Assembly: GCA_001636815.1 (NCBI GenBank)
Contig: AZHD01000005.1
Location: 1,731,072-1,795,071 of the forward strand
From: Niveomyces insectorum RCEF 264
Taxonomy: Eukaryota; Ascomycota; Sordariomycetes; Hypocreales; Cordycipitaceae
Length of the DNA stretch: 64,000 nucleotides
Reading direction: 5' to 3'
Shown here: in pieces, positions 21,444 to 31,220 of the stretch
How the letters are laid out: each line of letters starts with the position of its first letter
Position numbering within the stretch: position 1 is the first letter of the stretch
Position numbers and translations under genes: made by a program
Notes under the pieces: generated by a model
Told to the model about the DNA's origin: nothing
The model's database searches: none
What the model saw: only the letters and a program-made list of their open reading frames with translations

Positions 21444-23669
21444 ATGCCCGTCGCCGGTGGAAATAGCGGCGCGCCACCGTCGTCGTCCCGGCCGCCCGTC
21501 ACAGAGACCCAAATTCTGCCGCCGCCGATTCCGCCGCAAGCCTTGCGACCCACGCCGTCGACGACCGGTGCGGCCGCAGCGACAGCGCCCTCCATATCGC
21601 TAACTGGACCCGGCAACGCAGCGGCAAACGCGGTGGGCACCGCCACCTCATCATCTACGGGCGCACCACCCTCCAACTCCAGCGCACCATCGGTGCAGAC
21701 GCCCGTGCCGCCTCCGCCGTCCCGGCCACCTGCCCTGCCGCACCAGCAGACACCCGTCCCCACGCCGGTCACGCCGCCGGTTGTCCAGCAAACGCCGGTG
21801 CCGGCGCCTTCCATCCCAGGATTCAACACGGCGCCATCAACGTCTGGAAACGGCGCGAGCGCATCCACGGCCGCTGGCAGTCCCGCCGGCGCAAAATCGG
21901 CGGGATCCGGCAGACCAGGTGGTGTTGGAGCGGCATCAGCAGCAGCTAAGGCGGGGACTGGGGCGGCCGCACTTCCAAAAATGTCGCCACCGTCCAAGAC
22001 AGGAGCGTTGTTTGCCGGTGCAACGACGTCTGGTGGCGCAACACCCACGACGTCGCCAGTGACGTCCCGGAAATTGGCGGTGGCGACCGCGCCATCGGCC
22101 AAGCTGCCCCAAGCCAAAGGGGCAAACAAGGCTGCGGGAAAAGCACCCACAAAATCATCGCGAGCAGCACAAGCGCAACAACAACAGCAGCAGCACCAGC
22201 AACAGCAGTCACAGAGCTCTCACCAAAACCAGCAAAACCAGCAGACCACAGCCGCGTCTTCACAGGCATCACAAGCACCCCAACGTCCGCGCGCCTGGTC
22301 ACCACCACGTCCGCCTATGTCGCCCGTGCTCCCTGTCGCCCAGCTCCCGCCGCATCTGGCTCCGACGGCGACGGGTTCCGGCACCTACTACGTCCCCAAT
22401 TTCGCGACTGGGCGGCCGGTGCTGACCCACACGGAAGCCGCACGGGCAGCCGCAGCCGCAAACGGAGCAGTAGTCGCAGCCGTAGCCGCTGTTGTTCCGC
22501 CCGGGCAACCAAACCAGGCAAGCCAGGCAGGCGCTCATGGCGCATCTGGCACACTCGACACACCCGAGGAAAACCACCCGCTCCCACCCGCCCCGCTGCC
22601 CCTCGACTTCAGCACAAATCCCGATGTGATCGCGCTGCAGAGCACGATTGCCATTCTGCAGCTGCAGAAGAAACGGGCGACCGCCGACATTCAGGCCCTG
22701 CAAGCAGCCAAGGAAGCCGCGCTGGCCAACCCCGTGGGCTTTGTACGCAAGCTGCAGGGTGTCGACCGGGGCCGCTCCAGCAGCCGCGGTGTAGCTGCCG
22801 AGACAGCCACGGGCGGCGAGGGCGGCGGCGGAAACGACCAAGATGAACGGCAGGGTATGAGCGAGGACAGCGAGGACGGCGATAGCGACGTCGACATGGC
22901 CGCGACAGGCGATGCCTTGCTCCCAACGCCGACAACACCGTCAGCCCGCTCGTCCCGGCACCGTGACGCCGCCTCTGCGGCCGTACCGGACCCGCGCAAC
23001 TTGCCCCAGCCGCAAAACGTCGTCCGCATGCCGCCGATCAACTGGAACAAGTACGCCATTGTCGGTGAGGGACTCGAACGCCTTCACGCGGAGCAGGTGC
23101 GTCGGCCGTCGAGTGGTGCGCCCGCAGTGGCTAGCATTGCCGGCGGCGACAACGATGGCGGCGGCGGCGGAGGCGCGCCGTCGCCGTTGTCTGCATACGG
23201 GCAACAGCCACCACCACCGCCTTTGCCGCAACAGAAGCAGCAGCAGCAGCAGCAGGGACAGCGGGGCCAGCAACAAGGGCAGGAATCGGCCGACCCCACT
23301 ACCGGCAGCCGCCTGCACGCCACCTACTCGTTCCAGGCCGAAGGCCGCCCGGGACTCCACCACCATCACCACCAACCCCCGCATCATCATCATCACCACC
23401 ATCCCCACCAGAACGTTTTCGGCATCACCAACACCGCCACCAATACCGCCACCGCCCCGTCTACGTTCGCCACCACTGCCGCGGCCACGTCGGCGGCGGC
23501 CGACACCGGTGCCAGCGCCGTAGCCCCCGAATACCTGGGCATTGCGGCGCCGTACAACCCGCTGCGAGACCGCGTTGCGACAGGAGGACCAGGAGCACCC
23601 GGAGCAGCGGGTAGCGGAGGGATAACAGCGGCCGCCCGGAGGGGCCGTCCACCCGGCAACAAGCGTTAG
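21444..23669 (+). CDS. Conserved low-complexity, probably nuclear protein with AT-hook-like C-terminus
   Basis: One open frame of 741 codons runs from ATG 21444; the frame is also open upstream without an ATG, so the N-terminus may be longer or spliced. Residues 1-380 are Pro/Ala/Thr/Ser/Gln-rich and disordered with polyQ. Three compact blocks look conserved: DFSTNPDVIALQSTIAILQL with a following amphipathic helix (ADIQALQAAKEAA), then VVRMPPINWNKYAIVGEGLE with LHAEQVRRP, then EYLGIAAPYNPLRDRV. An acidic Glu/Asp patch sits between the first two, and a His-rich run precedes the last. The tail AARRGRPPGNKR resembles an AT-hook (RGRP). This suggests a chromatin or transcription-associated role, but I cannot name the family. 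Confidence 0.7.
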   Translation: MPVAGGNSGAPPSSSRPPVTETQILPPPIPPQALRPTPSTTGAAAATAPSISLTGPGNAAANAVGTATSSSTGAPPSNSSAPSVQTPVPPPPSRPPALPHQQTPVPTPVTPPVVQQTPVPAPSIPGFNTAPSTSGNGASASTAAGSPAGAKSAGSGRPGGVGAASAAAKAGTGAAALPKMSPPSKTGALFAGATTSGGATPTTSPVTSRKLAVATAPSAKLPQAKGANKAAGKAPTKSSRAAQAQQQQQQHQQQQSQSSHQNQQNQQTTAASSQASQAPQRPRAWSPPRPPMSPVLPVAQLPPHLAPTATGSGTYYVPNFATGRPVLTHTEAARAAAAANGAVVAAVAAVVPPGQPNQASQAGAHGASGTLDTPEENHPLPPAPLPLDFSTNPDVIALQSTIAILQLQKKRATADIQALQAAKEAALANPVGFVRKLQGVDRGRSSSRGVAAETATGGEGGGGNDQDERQGMSEDSEDGDSDVDMAATGDALLPTPTTPSARSSRHRDAASAAVPDPRNLPQPQNVVRMPPINWNKYAIVGEGLERLHAEQVRRPSSGAPAVASIAGGDNDGGGGGGAPSPLSAYGQQPPPPPLPQQKQQQQQQGQRGQQQGQESADPTTGSRLHATYSFQAEGRPGLHHHHHQPPHHHHHHHPHQNVFGITNTATNTATAPSTFATTAAATSAAADTGASAVAPEYLGIAAPYNPLRDRVATGGPGAPGAAGSGGITAAARRGRPPGNKR

Positions 23670-24389
23670 GGAAGCAAGTTGCGGGCAGGACGCGGGACGG
23701 GACGCGGAATGGGGCGCGGAATGGCACGAAGAGCGGTGGGTGGGCGCGGGCGTGGGCGACAATGAACTGCCGTGATGGTCGAACCTCTATGTTGTTTCTT
23801 TCTCATGTCATGCCTATCTTACCGTAGGACGCATAGTGGACAAGGAGTTTGGGTACTGGAGACGGGCTTACGGGACCGTTGAACGACGGGGAACGGGGAT
23901 TTTGTTTGGGAAACATGCATTGCTGTATCTGTATGTATGTACTTATGAACTCGATGAGTAGAATCAAAACGAAGACTACCACTGCGCTTAATACGTGTAC
24001 TCACAAAAGCCCTCCCTGTCGTTGCAATAGACCACAACTGACCAAAGTAGGACACATTCTGTGAATACCGCGTCATAGATAGAATATGTGTGCTTTATTT
24101 TCCCGGTCTGAGCCTGACATGAAATGAAATGAATCGCTCTAATAAACATAGAAATGAAACCCGCAAGACTAGGTATAAAGAGACAGGGAAAAAAACGTAA
24201 AGAGATAAAATATCGCACAAGCAAAGCACAGAACACACACATTGGTTGTGTGTACGCTTCTTCTCATGATCGCTCGTCAGGGCACTAGTAATCCCTGCGC
24301 ACGTTTTGGTTAGATGTGTTTGTTCTGCCACGCTCGCTTTGGGCCAGGAGAGAAAATGTTTTCCGGCAAACGCCGCCGTGCAAAGAAAC
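23670..24389. other. Convergent 3' intergenic region
   Basis: This spacer lies between the 3' ends of the low-complexity gene (+) and the E2 gene (-). 23670-23765 is a GGGACGCGG-like G-rich stretch; the rest is AT-richer 3' UTR sequence. No gene was seen. Confidence 0.45.
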
Positions 24390-26210
24390 TTACTCCATCG
24401 ACTGCTGGACTGTGCGCCGCAGCTGGCGGTTGTACATCTTGCGGTCTTCGGGCGTCCCCCAGTACAGCTTGTGGGCCTCCGGGTACACCAGCGTCCGCGG
24501 GTCGTAGGGCGGGCTCTCCTCCTCGAGGGCGTCGATGATGGCCTCAATGTGCGACTTGGCGTCCTCGCGCTTGTTCGGCAGCACCACGTAGCAGGGTGTA
24601 CCGTCGGCGGCAATGCGGTGGTGAAAAATGCGGGTCTGGAACCGGGCGCGCGGCTGCTCCTCGGGGAACCGGGGGCTCATGTGAAGGCGGAACTGGAACA
24701 GGCCGCCGTCGAGGTTGGTCATGGGCTTGCCAAAGTACGTCACGCACCACACAAAGGGGTTGCCGTCCTCGAGCTCAATGTTGTGCGGCGTGCCGTTGCG
24801 CTTGAAGGACTCGACGGACTGCTCGAACTGGCGGCGGAGGTTCACGGCCACGGTCGCCTCCTTGGCCTGCGCCAGCTGGCCCTGCGCTTTCCAGTCGGCG
24901 GTCTCGGCGTCCAGGGCGACCTTGATGGCCCGCAGCCGCCGCTCCAGCTCGCTGTAGCTGAACTTGCCCTCCATGGTGTTGCTTGAGCCCTCAAAGGGCA
25001 TGCGCGCAAACGGCTGGCCGTCGGGCACCTCGGCCTTGCCCTTCTGCACGGCGCTGATGTAGGAGTCGTAGTACCACAGAAACCGCCGCTTGCAGAGGTC
25101 TTTGAACGGCTCAAAGGGCACGTTGGACTCGTCCATGCCGTCCATGTCGATGTCTTCCGCGCTGTTGCAGGCCACGTGCACCACCGGCGCCTGGCCGGCG
25201 CTGCTGCCGTCGTAAATGTCCAGAAACTCCTCCAAGCGCTGGATGACGGAAATGCGAAGCGTCTCGTGCCGGATCTTCTGTACGTAGTCCTTTTGGTTTT
25301 TCTTGTCGCTCGGCTCGTTGGCGTCTTCGAACCCGGGCTCGTTTTCGTACGGGTTGGACGACATTAAGCTCTGGATGGAGAGCAAGATGGACTCGAGTCC
25401 CTGTGCCGCCGACCACTCCTCGCCTCGTTCGCCCCTCCACGTCCTGTTTGGTGCCACCGGCTGTTAGCTGTCTGCAAAAAAACCTGGTGAGCGGAATTAT
25501 CGTGTTTTCGGGGTCGCGGACGTACCCGAGAATAGACCTGTAGATTTTATCGTTCCCATGTGAGTAACTCGTACTTTCAAACATACTAAGAGGCAAACGA
25601 AGAAGGAAGAGACGAGAACGTACAAGCAAACTTTTCCATTAGCATAGATATTGGGGTTGAAGCGGCAACGGCCTCCGTTGGTTGTTATGGCATTGACTGA
25701 GGGCGATTTTCGGGGATAGTCTGGGAACATCAGTTTTAAACGTGTCTTTTCTCCCTTTCTTTTTCCCATCGTCCCCCCCCCGAGAGTGAACTACCGTTTG
25801 TGTTTTGTTAGCAATCCGGACTCCGGTAGGGGAAGGCAGAGAAGAAGCCCAGACAGAGCCTTGACCAGCCCGCAATATCTCACCTCGAAAAACCCGAACT
25901 CGTACGGCGTATCTGGTGGGCCGATGATCATGGCCTTGACGTTACGGACGTCCACATCGCGACAAGCGACGGCGAGGGCTGTTGTTGAGATGTCAGTAGA
26001 CGAAGGGGCCAGCTAAGCAAAAGGGTGGCCAACGAAGACACGGGCCATGGGCACGTGGAACGCACAGAGGTCGGAGTTCTTTTGAATGTCGCTGAGTTCC
26101 TACACCTGCCGTCAGGATTACCCATCGGATACATCACAGAATGGTCGGATGCAAAAGACCAAGGACCGGGGGCAAACCTTGGTGATCCGGATGATAGACT
26201 GGTCCGACAT
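24390..26210 (-). CDS. Large E2 ubiquitin-conjugating enzyme (UBE2Z-like) with tandem UBC folds
   Basis: Minus-strand exons 26178-26210, 26066-26099, 25884-25978, 25624-25790, 25526-25537 and 24390-25443 give 464 aa, with phases agreeing at every junction. The N-terminal UBC domain starts MSDQSIIRITK, continues NSDLSLAVACRDVDV and PPDTPYEFGFFE, and has the active-site segment RFNPNIYANGKVCLSILG with catalytic Cys109, then TWRGERGEEWSAAQGLESIL, the hallmark of UBE2Z-type E2s. A second UBC-like fold fills the last 160 residues (VTYFGKPMTNLDGGLFQFRL ... HHRIAADGTPCYVVLP). Fungal relatives carry the same tandem layout. Exon 5 is only 12 nt. The domain-1 insert GGGTMGKRKGEKTR at residues 58-71 is unusual and follows a nine-base homopolymer, so exon 4 should be verified. 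Confidence 0.85.
25526..25537 (-). other. 12-nt microexon of the E2 gene
   Basis: Exon 5, GTCTATTCTCGG, is flanked by an upstream acceptor (TCTACAG) and a downstream donor (GTACGT). It contributes the second part of the Leu codon, Ser-Ile-Leu and two bases of Gly, reconstituting VCLSILGTW right after the catalytic cysteine. Skipping it keeps frame (12 nt) but deletes four residues beside the active site. Confidence 0.8.
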
Positions 26211-27913
26211 GGCTCCGGCTCGGTCCTGCGACGGCGGGGAAGCGCTCGGCGGCCGGAGTCAATAGCAAGAGAAACTAGTTGCGGGTACAGAAACTTCTCC
26301 TAGTGGGTTTTGATTGACGAAAACGTGGAATGGAAGAAGAGAGAGAGACAGAGAGAGGGAGAGAAGAACCGAGAGAAGACGAGAGGATATATCTTTCGAT
26401 GGTGGGGCTGATGATGGCCAGAGAAAGGGGACGACGCTTGCAATAGAAAGAGAATGAGACAGCTTGTGTGGACGGCGACGGCGAGAACAGTCAAAAGGAG
26501 ATGCGCAGCAAACGGCGTTGGTCGAAATGTGAAGCGAGAGGACAGACAAACGGAAGACACGAGACAGGAGGGCGGCGAGCAAGGCAAGGCAAAACGAACG
26601 AGGTGTGAGTGAACGTTTACGGCAGGAACTCGCCGGCGTCGCCAAACTGCGGGGTGCTCTTCAGTCGTCTGGGCGTCTGGCGTCTGTCGTTCTGTATGTA
26701 CTGCCTACCGCCTGGCCACGGGCAAAAGTGGGGCAGGGCCCGCTAGCTGGGCAAAGGTTCTAGGCAGCCCGACCGCAGGAGCGCCTAACCGGATGTGAGC
26801 GATACATGATTACATAAGGACATGGCAGGGCCTCATGGAAACGAGGCAGAAGCAAGAGGCCGCCTGGCTGCTCTCAGCTCTTCATTGACTGCTCTTTCAG
26901 TCCCAAAAACGCAAAAGTCGATAGCAAACGAGGCAAACGTCAGAGGCCCTTCCTTCCTAGAACTGTTCCTCTGCCCACGATTTATTCCGTTTCCTTGTTG
27001 AGTAACCATTGAGATTGAATGGCCTTGCGACGACGCCATATTCAATGAAGAGCCTTCCACGGCTTCTGAACCTCGAAGGGTGAACTGAAGAAGACAGGAT
27101 CAGGGCCTACAGACCGCGCGGCCACACCAAACGCGCTCCTCAACGGTAAGACCACCGCGACGGGTTGATCCGAGACCCGTCTAACCCTACCACGAAGTAC
27201 CAATGCGTGCACCCTGTGACGACCAATGCCGGTTTTGATTGACCCCCAGCCCGAGTGCGCGTACATCGAGGAAGATGAGGCCAACGTTGAAGAACTGCTT
27301 GTTTTTTGTTTTTTATTTTATTTTTTGAAGTATTGGGCTCTTGCTGGTGCATCAAGGTAGAATTGGTCATGCCAGCAAAAGCACCTGGCAGGCTGGCCGA
27401 CCAGCCTCAAGCTGCACGATGCTCTAGTTCAGTCTACCGTAGCTTGGATATGATGTTGCATGAGACTTCATTATTTTGCTGAGGAAGTCATGTTTGTACG
27501 TCTTGGTAAGTTCTGGTTAGCTGCGGTTGGCAGGTTTGTCGCGCGAACATGCGACGAATTTGTTGGTTCTGGTTGTAGAGCGTAGAAATGCAGAGCGGTG
27601 GAATACTCATGGCGTTCAGAATATGAGAACTAAAACCCGAGCCTTCTTGAGAAGAGTATTACGAAACAAAGTGTTGCACTGCAGATACAGCGTCGCCATC
27701 GTTGCCGCATTGCGTGATTGACCGGGATTATTGGAGCCGCTCGCCGTTCCTAACAAATGTGGCGGGTATTAATACAATAAGTAAGCTTGCCCTCTCTTCC
27801 CCCCCCCTCTTTCTTCTACTCCGCGTTCCGTGAGATTGACAGACCTCGCGCGTTTCCACATTGTGTGCATCAATCGTTTTTTCGGAGTTAATTATCAATT
27901 GTGTTCCAGAACC
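26211..27913. promoter_or_regulatory. Divergent intergenic region between the E2 and permease genes
   Basis: 26290-26600 is A/G-rich on the + strand (GAGAGAGACAGAGAGAGGGA at 26339), the pyrimidine-rich leader of the minus-strand E2 gene. 27780-27913 is C/T-rich and directly precedes the permease ATG. The middle part has no accepted frame. Confidence 0.5.
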
Positions 27914-29699
27914 ATGTCTGCGGCGCCTTCCATACCCGCCGGTCTCGTTGCGGCCGACGCCGAGCGCCGGCCTCTGCTGGGACCGGCACCGGTACCGGCA
28001 CCGGCGACGCCCGGCGACGACGACGACGACACGAACGCCGTCCTTGACAACGACGTCCGTCCCCGCCACGGCTTCCGCCGCAACCTCGGCACGCTCGAGG
28101 CGTTTGCCATTGTGATCAGCATCGTCATCGGCAGCGGCATCTTCACGTCGCCCGGCGCCGTCGACACCAACGTGCCGTCCCCGGGCGCCGCCCTCGGCGT
28201 CTGGCTCGTCGGCGGCGTGCTTGCCTGGACCGGTGCCGCCACGCTCGCCGAGCTCGGCACGGCCCTGCCCGGCGAGGGCGGCGTCCAGCCGTTCCTGCAG
28301 TACATCTACGGCGACGCCTTCGGCTTCTTGGCCGCCTGGACCTGGCTCGTCGCCGTCATGCCGGCCACGTTGGCCATCCTGGCCATCGTCTTTGTGGAGA
28401 GCCTCAGCGCGACGGTCGTCGGCGCCGGGGACAGCGCGCCCGGCCAGCAGCCGCTCAGCCACAAGCTGCTGTCCGTGGCCGTGCTGGCGGCCGTCAGCCT
28501 GGCCAACTCGGTCAGCACGCGCGTCAGCGCGCGGCTCAACAACTTCTTCGTCGCCGCCAAGTTTGCCGCCATCGCCGCCGTCGTCGTCGCCGCCCTGGCT
28601 GTTGTCGTGCGCCAGGTAACGGGCCACACCGCGAGCAGCGGCGACGGCGTCAGCAGCAACAGCACGCGGCCCGACTGGGTCGCCAAGAACTGGTTCGCGC
28701 CGCGCACAACACTCAACCCGGACGGCTCCACCACGGACTGGACGCAGTTGTCGCGCTGGTCGCTGCTGGGCCACTACTCGGCCGCGCTCTACGGCGCGCT
28801 GTGGGCCTACTCAGGCTGGGACAAGGCCATCTACGTGTCGGCCGAGCTGGCCGCCCCGGCACGTCAGCTGCCGCGCGCCATCCACGCTGCGCTGCCCGCG
28901 ATCGTGCTGTGTTTCCTGGCCGCCAACGCCGCCTACTATGTGCTCCTGCCTTGGAACGTCGTGTCAACGACGGACAGCATCGCCGTGGTGAGTTTGTTTT
29001 GCTCGCGGTCTACATGATGCCTTCCTTTTTTTTTTATAAAAAAAAGAAAATACTGACAGACAGACTGCGTTTGCCCGTCTTCTCGGCCCTGTGTTCGGTT
29101 ACGCCGCCGCTGTGCTGGTTTGCATCGTCGTCGCCGGTTCGCTGCTGGGCAACTCGTTTGTCGCGGGCCGCATGGCCGTCGCCGCCGCCCACAACGACTG
29201 GATCCCGTCTGTCTTTGCCGTGCTTGGGCGCGTGGGTCGGCGGCCCAGTACCCTCCAGCACACCGACGGCCCGCCGCCCGCGACCAACGCACCCGTTGAA
29301 CATGCTGCTGCTGTCGGTGGTGGTCCGGAGGACGGCCGTCTGCCAAAGAAGGCTGACGCTACTACCCCGGACGCGCCCATCCATGCCCTCTTCGTCTCGG
29401 CCGCCCTGGCCGCCGTTTACGTCCTGCTCGGCAACTTCCGTGCTTTGCTCACCTTCAACGGCCTCGGCGAGTTTACTTTTTTCTTCCTGACCGTGCTGGG
29501 CGCCCTCATCCTGCGCGTGCGCGAACCGGATCTGGCCCGGCCCTACAAGCCGTGGGTGGCAGCGCCCGTTGCGTTTTTGCTCGTGAGCGGCTTTGTCGTC
29601 GTGCGCGGCGCCGCCTTTGCACCCGCGCAGGCGCTGGTCCTGGTTGCGCTATGGCTGCTGGGCCTGTGCTACTACTGGGCGCGGCAGAGGCAAGCCTGA
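27914..29699 (+). CDS. LAT-family amino-acid permease (Mup1/YLAT-like)
   Basis: Exons 27914-28987 and 29064-29699 give 569 aa. The 76-bp intron (GTGAGT, TACTGAC, ACAG) joins DSIAV to TAFARLLGPVFG. ATG 27914 has context ACCATGTC. An acidic cytosolic N-terminus precedes TM1, whose IVIGSGIFTSPG is the helix-breaking GSG motif of the APC superfamily. Further family blocks are TLAELGTALPGEGG, YGALWAYSGWDKAIYVSAEL, GNSFVAGRMAVAAAHNDWIP and FNGLGEFTFFFLTVLGALI, with RVREPDLARPYKPW near TM11. About 12 TM segments are present. Fungal LAT proteins include the high-affinity methionine permease; the substrate here is not certain. A Gly/Pro/Ala-rich insert of about 45 residues interrupts the segment after RMAVAAAHNDW. 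Confidence 0.88.
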
Positions 29700-30197
29700 C
29701 GGCGGGACCCATGAGCGAGGCAGACACTCCGGCCTGCTGCCGAGAATGGGAAAGAGCATTGCCGGTCGGTCCCTTATGTCATGTCACTTTCCACGTCGGG
29801 ACGACGGCCTTCCTTTGATCGAAAAGAGAAAGCATCACCTTGCGTGCACCGGTCAGGCAACCGAGCCAACACATATCTAGCACCACTCTGGCTGGCTATT
29901 CTGTTGTCAATTTCTCCTTTTTTGTCAGGTTTCCCGTATCTCTTCGTCTCTTTTTTTTGCTTTATTTACTTACTACGCTTTTGTCCAAAAGGCTACAACG
30001 ACGCCACCCGTTGTTCATGTAGCTATAGCATCATTCATTCATCATTTTATTTTTCGTCTCTGGTTGCTTGTTTACGTTTTGTCTCGATTCATATTTTGCT
30101 CTTTTTTTTGCTACTATTTTTCTTTCGGTGTTTTTAGCATTCCTTTCACCTTTTCACCCCCGATCCCGTTCGGTTTTGTTCTTCGTCCCGTCCTGTG
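29700..30197 (+). promoter_or_regulatory. CT-rich upstream region of the DUF7923-like gene
   Basis: The spacer after the permease stop becomes strongly T/C-rich from about 29910 to 30180, ending just before ATG 30198. It is the likely promoter and leader of the next gene plus the permease 3' UTR. No gene was seen. Confidence 0.45.
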
Positions 30198-31220
30198 ATG
30201 GAGGCACCAATCGACGGCGAGTATCACTTCACAGCCGAGACGCCCGTTCCGTAGGTCGATCCAGGTCTCTTACCGGGCCCCAATAGTGACAATCCCTTGC
30301 AACAAAAGGTCGAAAAGCTCGAAAAATCGGTCGAGTCATTACAAAACGGCGTCAATGACCTGATGGAAAGAGCAGCTTCGAGTGGTTGCTTCCACGGCGC
30401 GTATTCTGTGAGAAACAGCATCCGATGGAGGAACGAGTGCAGGAGAAAAAAAAAACTGCCAACGCTGACCATGAGTGACTTCAATCATAGTCCAAAGAAC
30501 CTTTCGCGCTCGTTGTCTTGGATGGCTCGGAATGCTTCGAGCGGCAGGTCTTCGTGCCCGTGAAGAGCACCCTCGGTGCACTCGACGACGACTACGACAG
30601 GACCGTCGAGACCAACGGTGTCGATGCGGCCATTGCCATGGTCAACTTCTTCCGCGACCACCTGCGCGCGGAATTGACGCAACTGCCGCCCGCGTTTGTC
30701 GGGACGGTCAACGTCGTCGCCCACGTGTTTCTCGACGAACTCCACGCGCGCCCGTACTTCATGAGCCGCGCCGTCTTCTGGAAGTACACCGACCTTGATT
30801 ACTTCCGCCGTGGGTTCTCCTCGGGCCCGGTCTTGGCGACATTCATCAACAAGCCCTCCAACGGCTTCACCGCCGTCGAAGACGCCGTGGAACACGTTCT
30901 CGCCACAGCGCGGAATGCCGCATGCATCCGGGTGTTCTACGCCCACCATGGTGGTTTTCTCCCGCAAGTCCTTTCCCGCATCAGACGGTCTCGTCTCGTC
31001 AACGAAAAGCTAGCCAAGCTGTCTCACATTGCCGGCACGTCTGGCTTTCGTTTCTGGGTCCACCCCACAGGCGAGGAAGGGGAACCACAAGGACCGCAAA
31101 TGCAGCCCATGCATGCACCGTACGTATCGGGCTCAATCCACAGCTCCAACGCGTTGTCGAGATACTAAAACCAACAACCGTTTTTTTTCTAGATCCCAGT
31201 CAATATCGTTTCCGCATTGA
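30198..31220 (+). CDS. DUF7923/PIN-like domain protein lacking CCCH fingers
   Basis: The proposed exons are 30198-30250, 30287-30407, 30491-31119 and 31193-31220 (276 aa). Intron 3 (GTACGT, TACTAAAA, T8CTAG) and intron 2 (GTGAGA ... CATAG) are convincing. Intron 1 would be only 36 nt (GTAGGT ... AATAG) and is the weak point, although it preserves frame. The product begins MEAPIDGEYHFTAE, has a short coiled coil (KVEKLEKSVESLQNGVNDLM), then KEPFALVVLDGSE, VNVVAHVFLDE, VLATFINKPSNGF and CIRVFYAHHGGFLPQVL. This order resembles the PIN-like DUF7923 domain that fungi usually pair with CCCH zinc fingers, but no CCCH finger follows here. The assignment is inferred from block order and is uncertain. 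It may be a short paralogue acting on RNA. Confidence 0.6.

Noticed and set aside
27728..28774. 348-codon minus-strand frame opposite the LAT permease
   Set aside because: Antisense shadow in GC-rich coding DNA; Arg/Gly/Asp-rich without family features.
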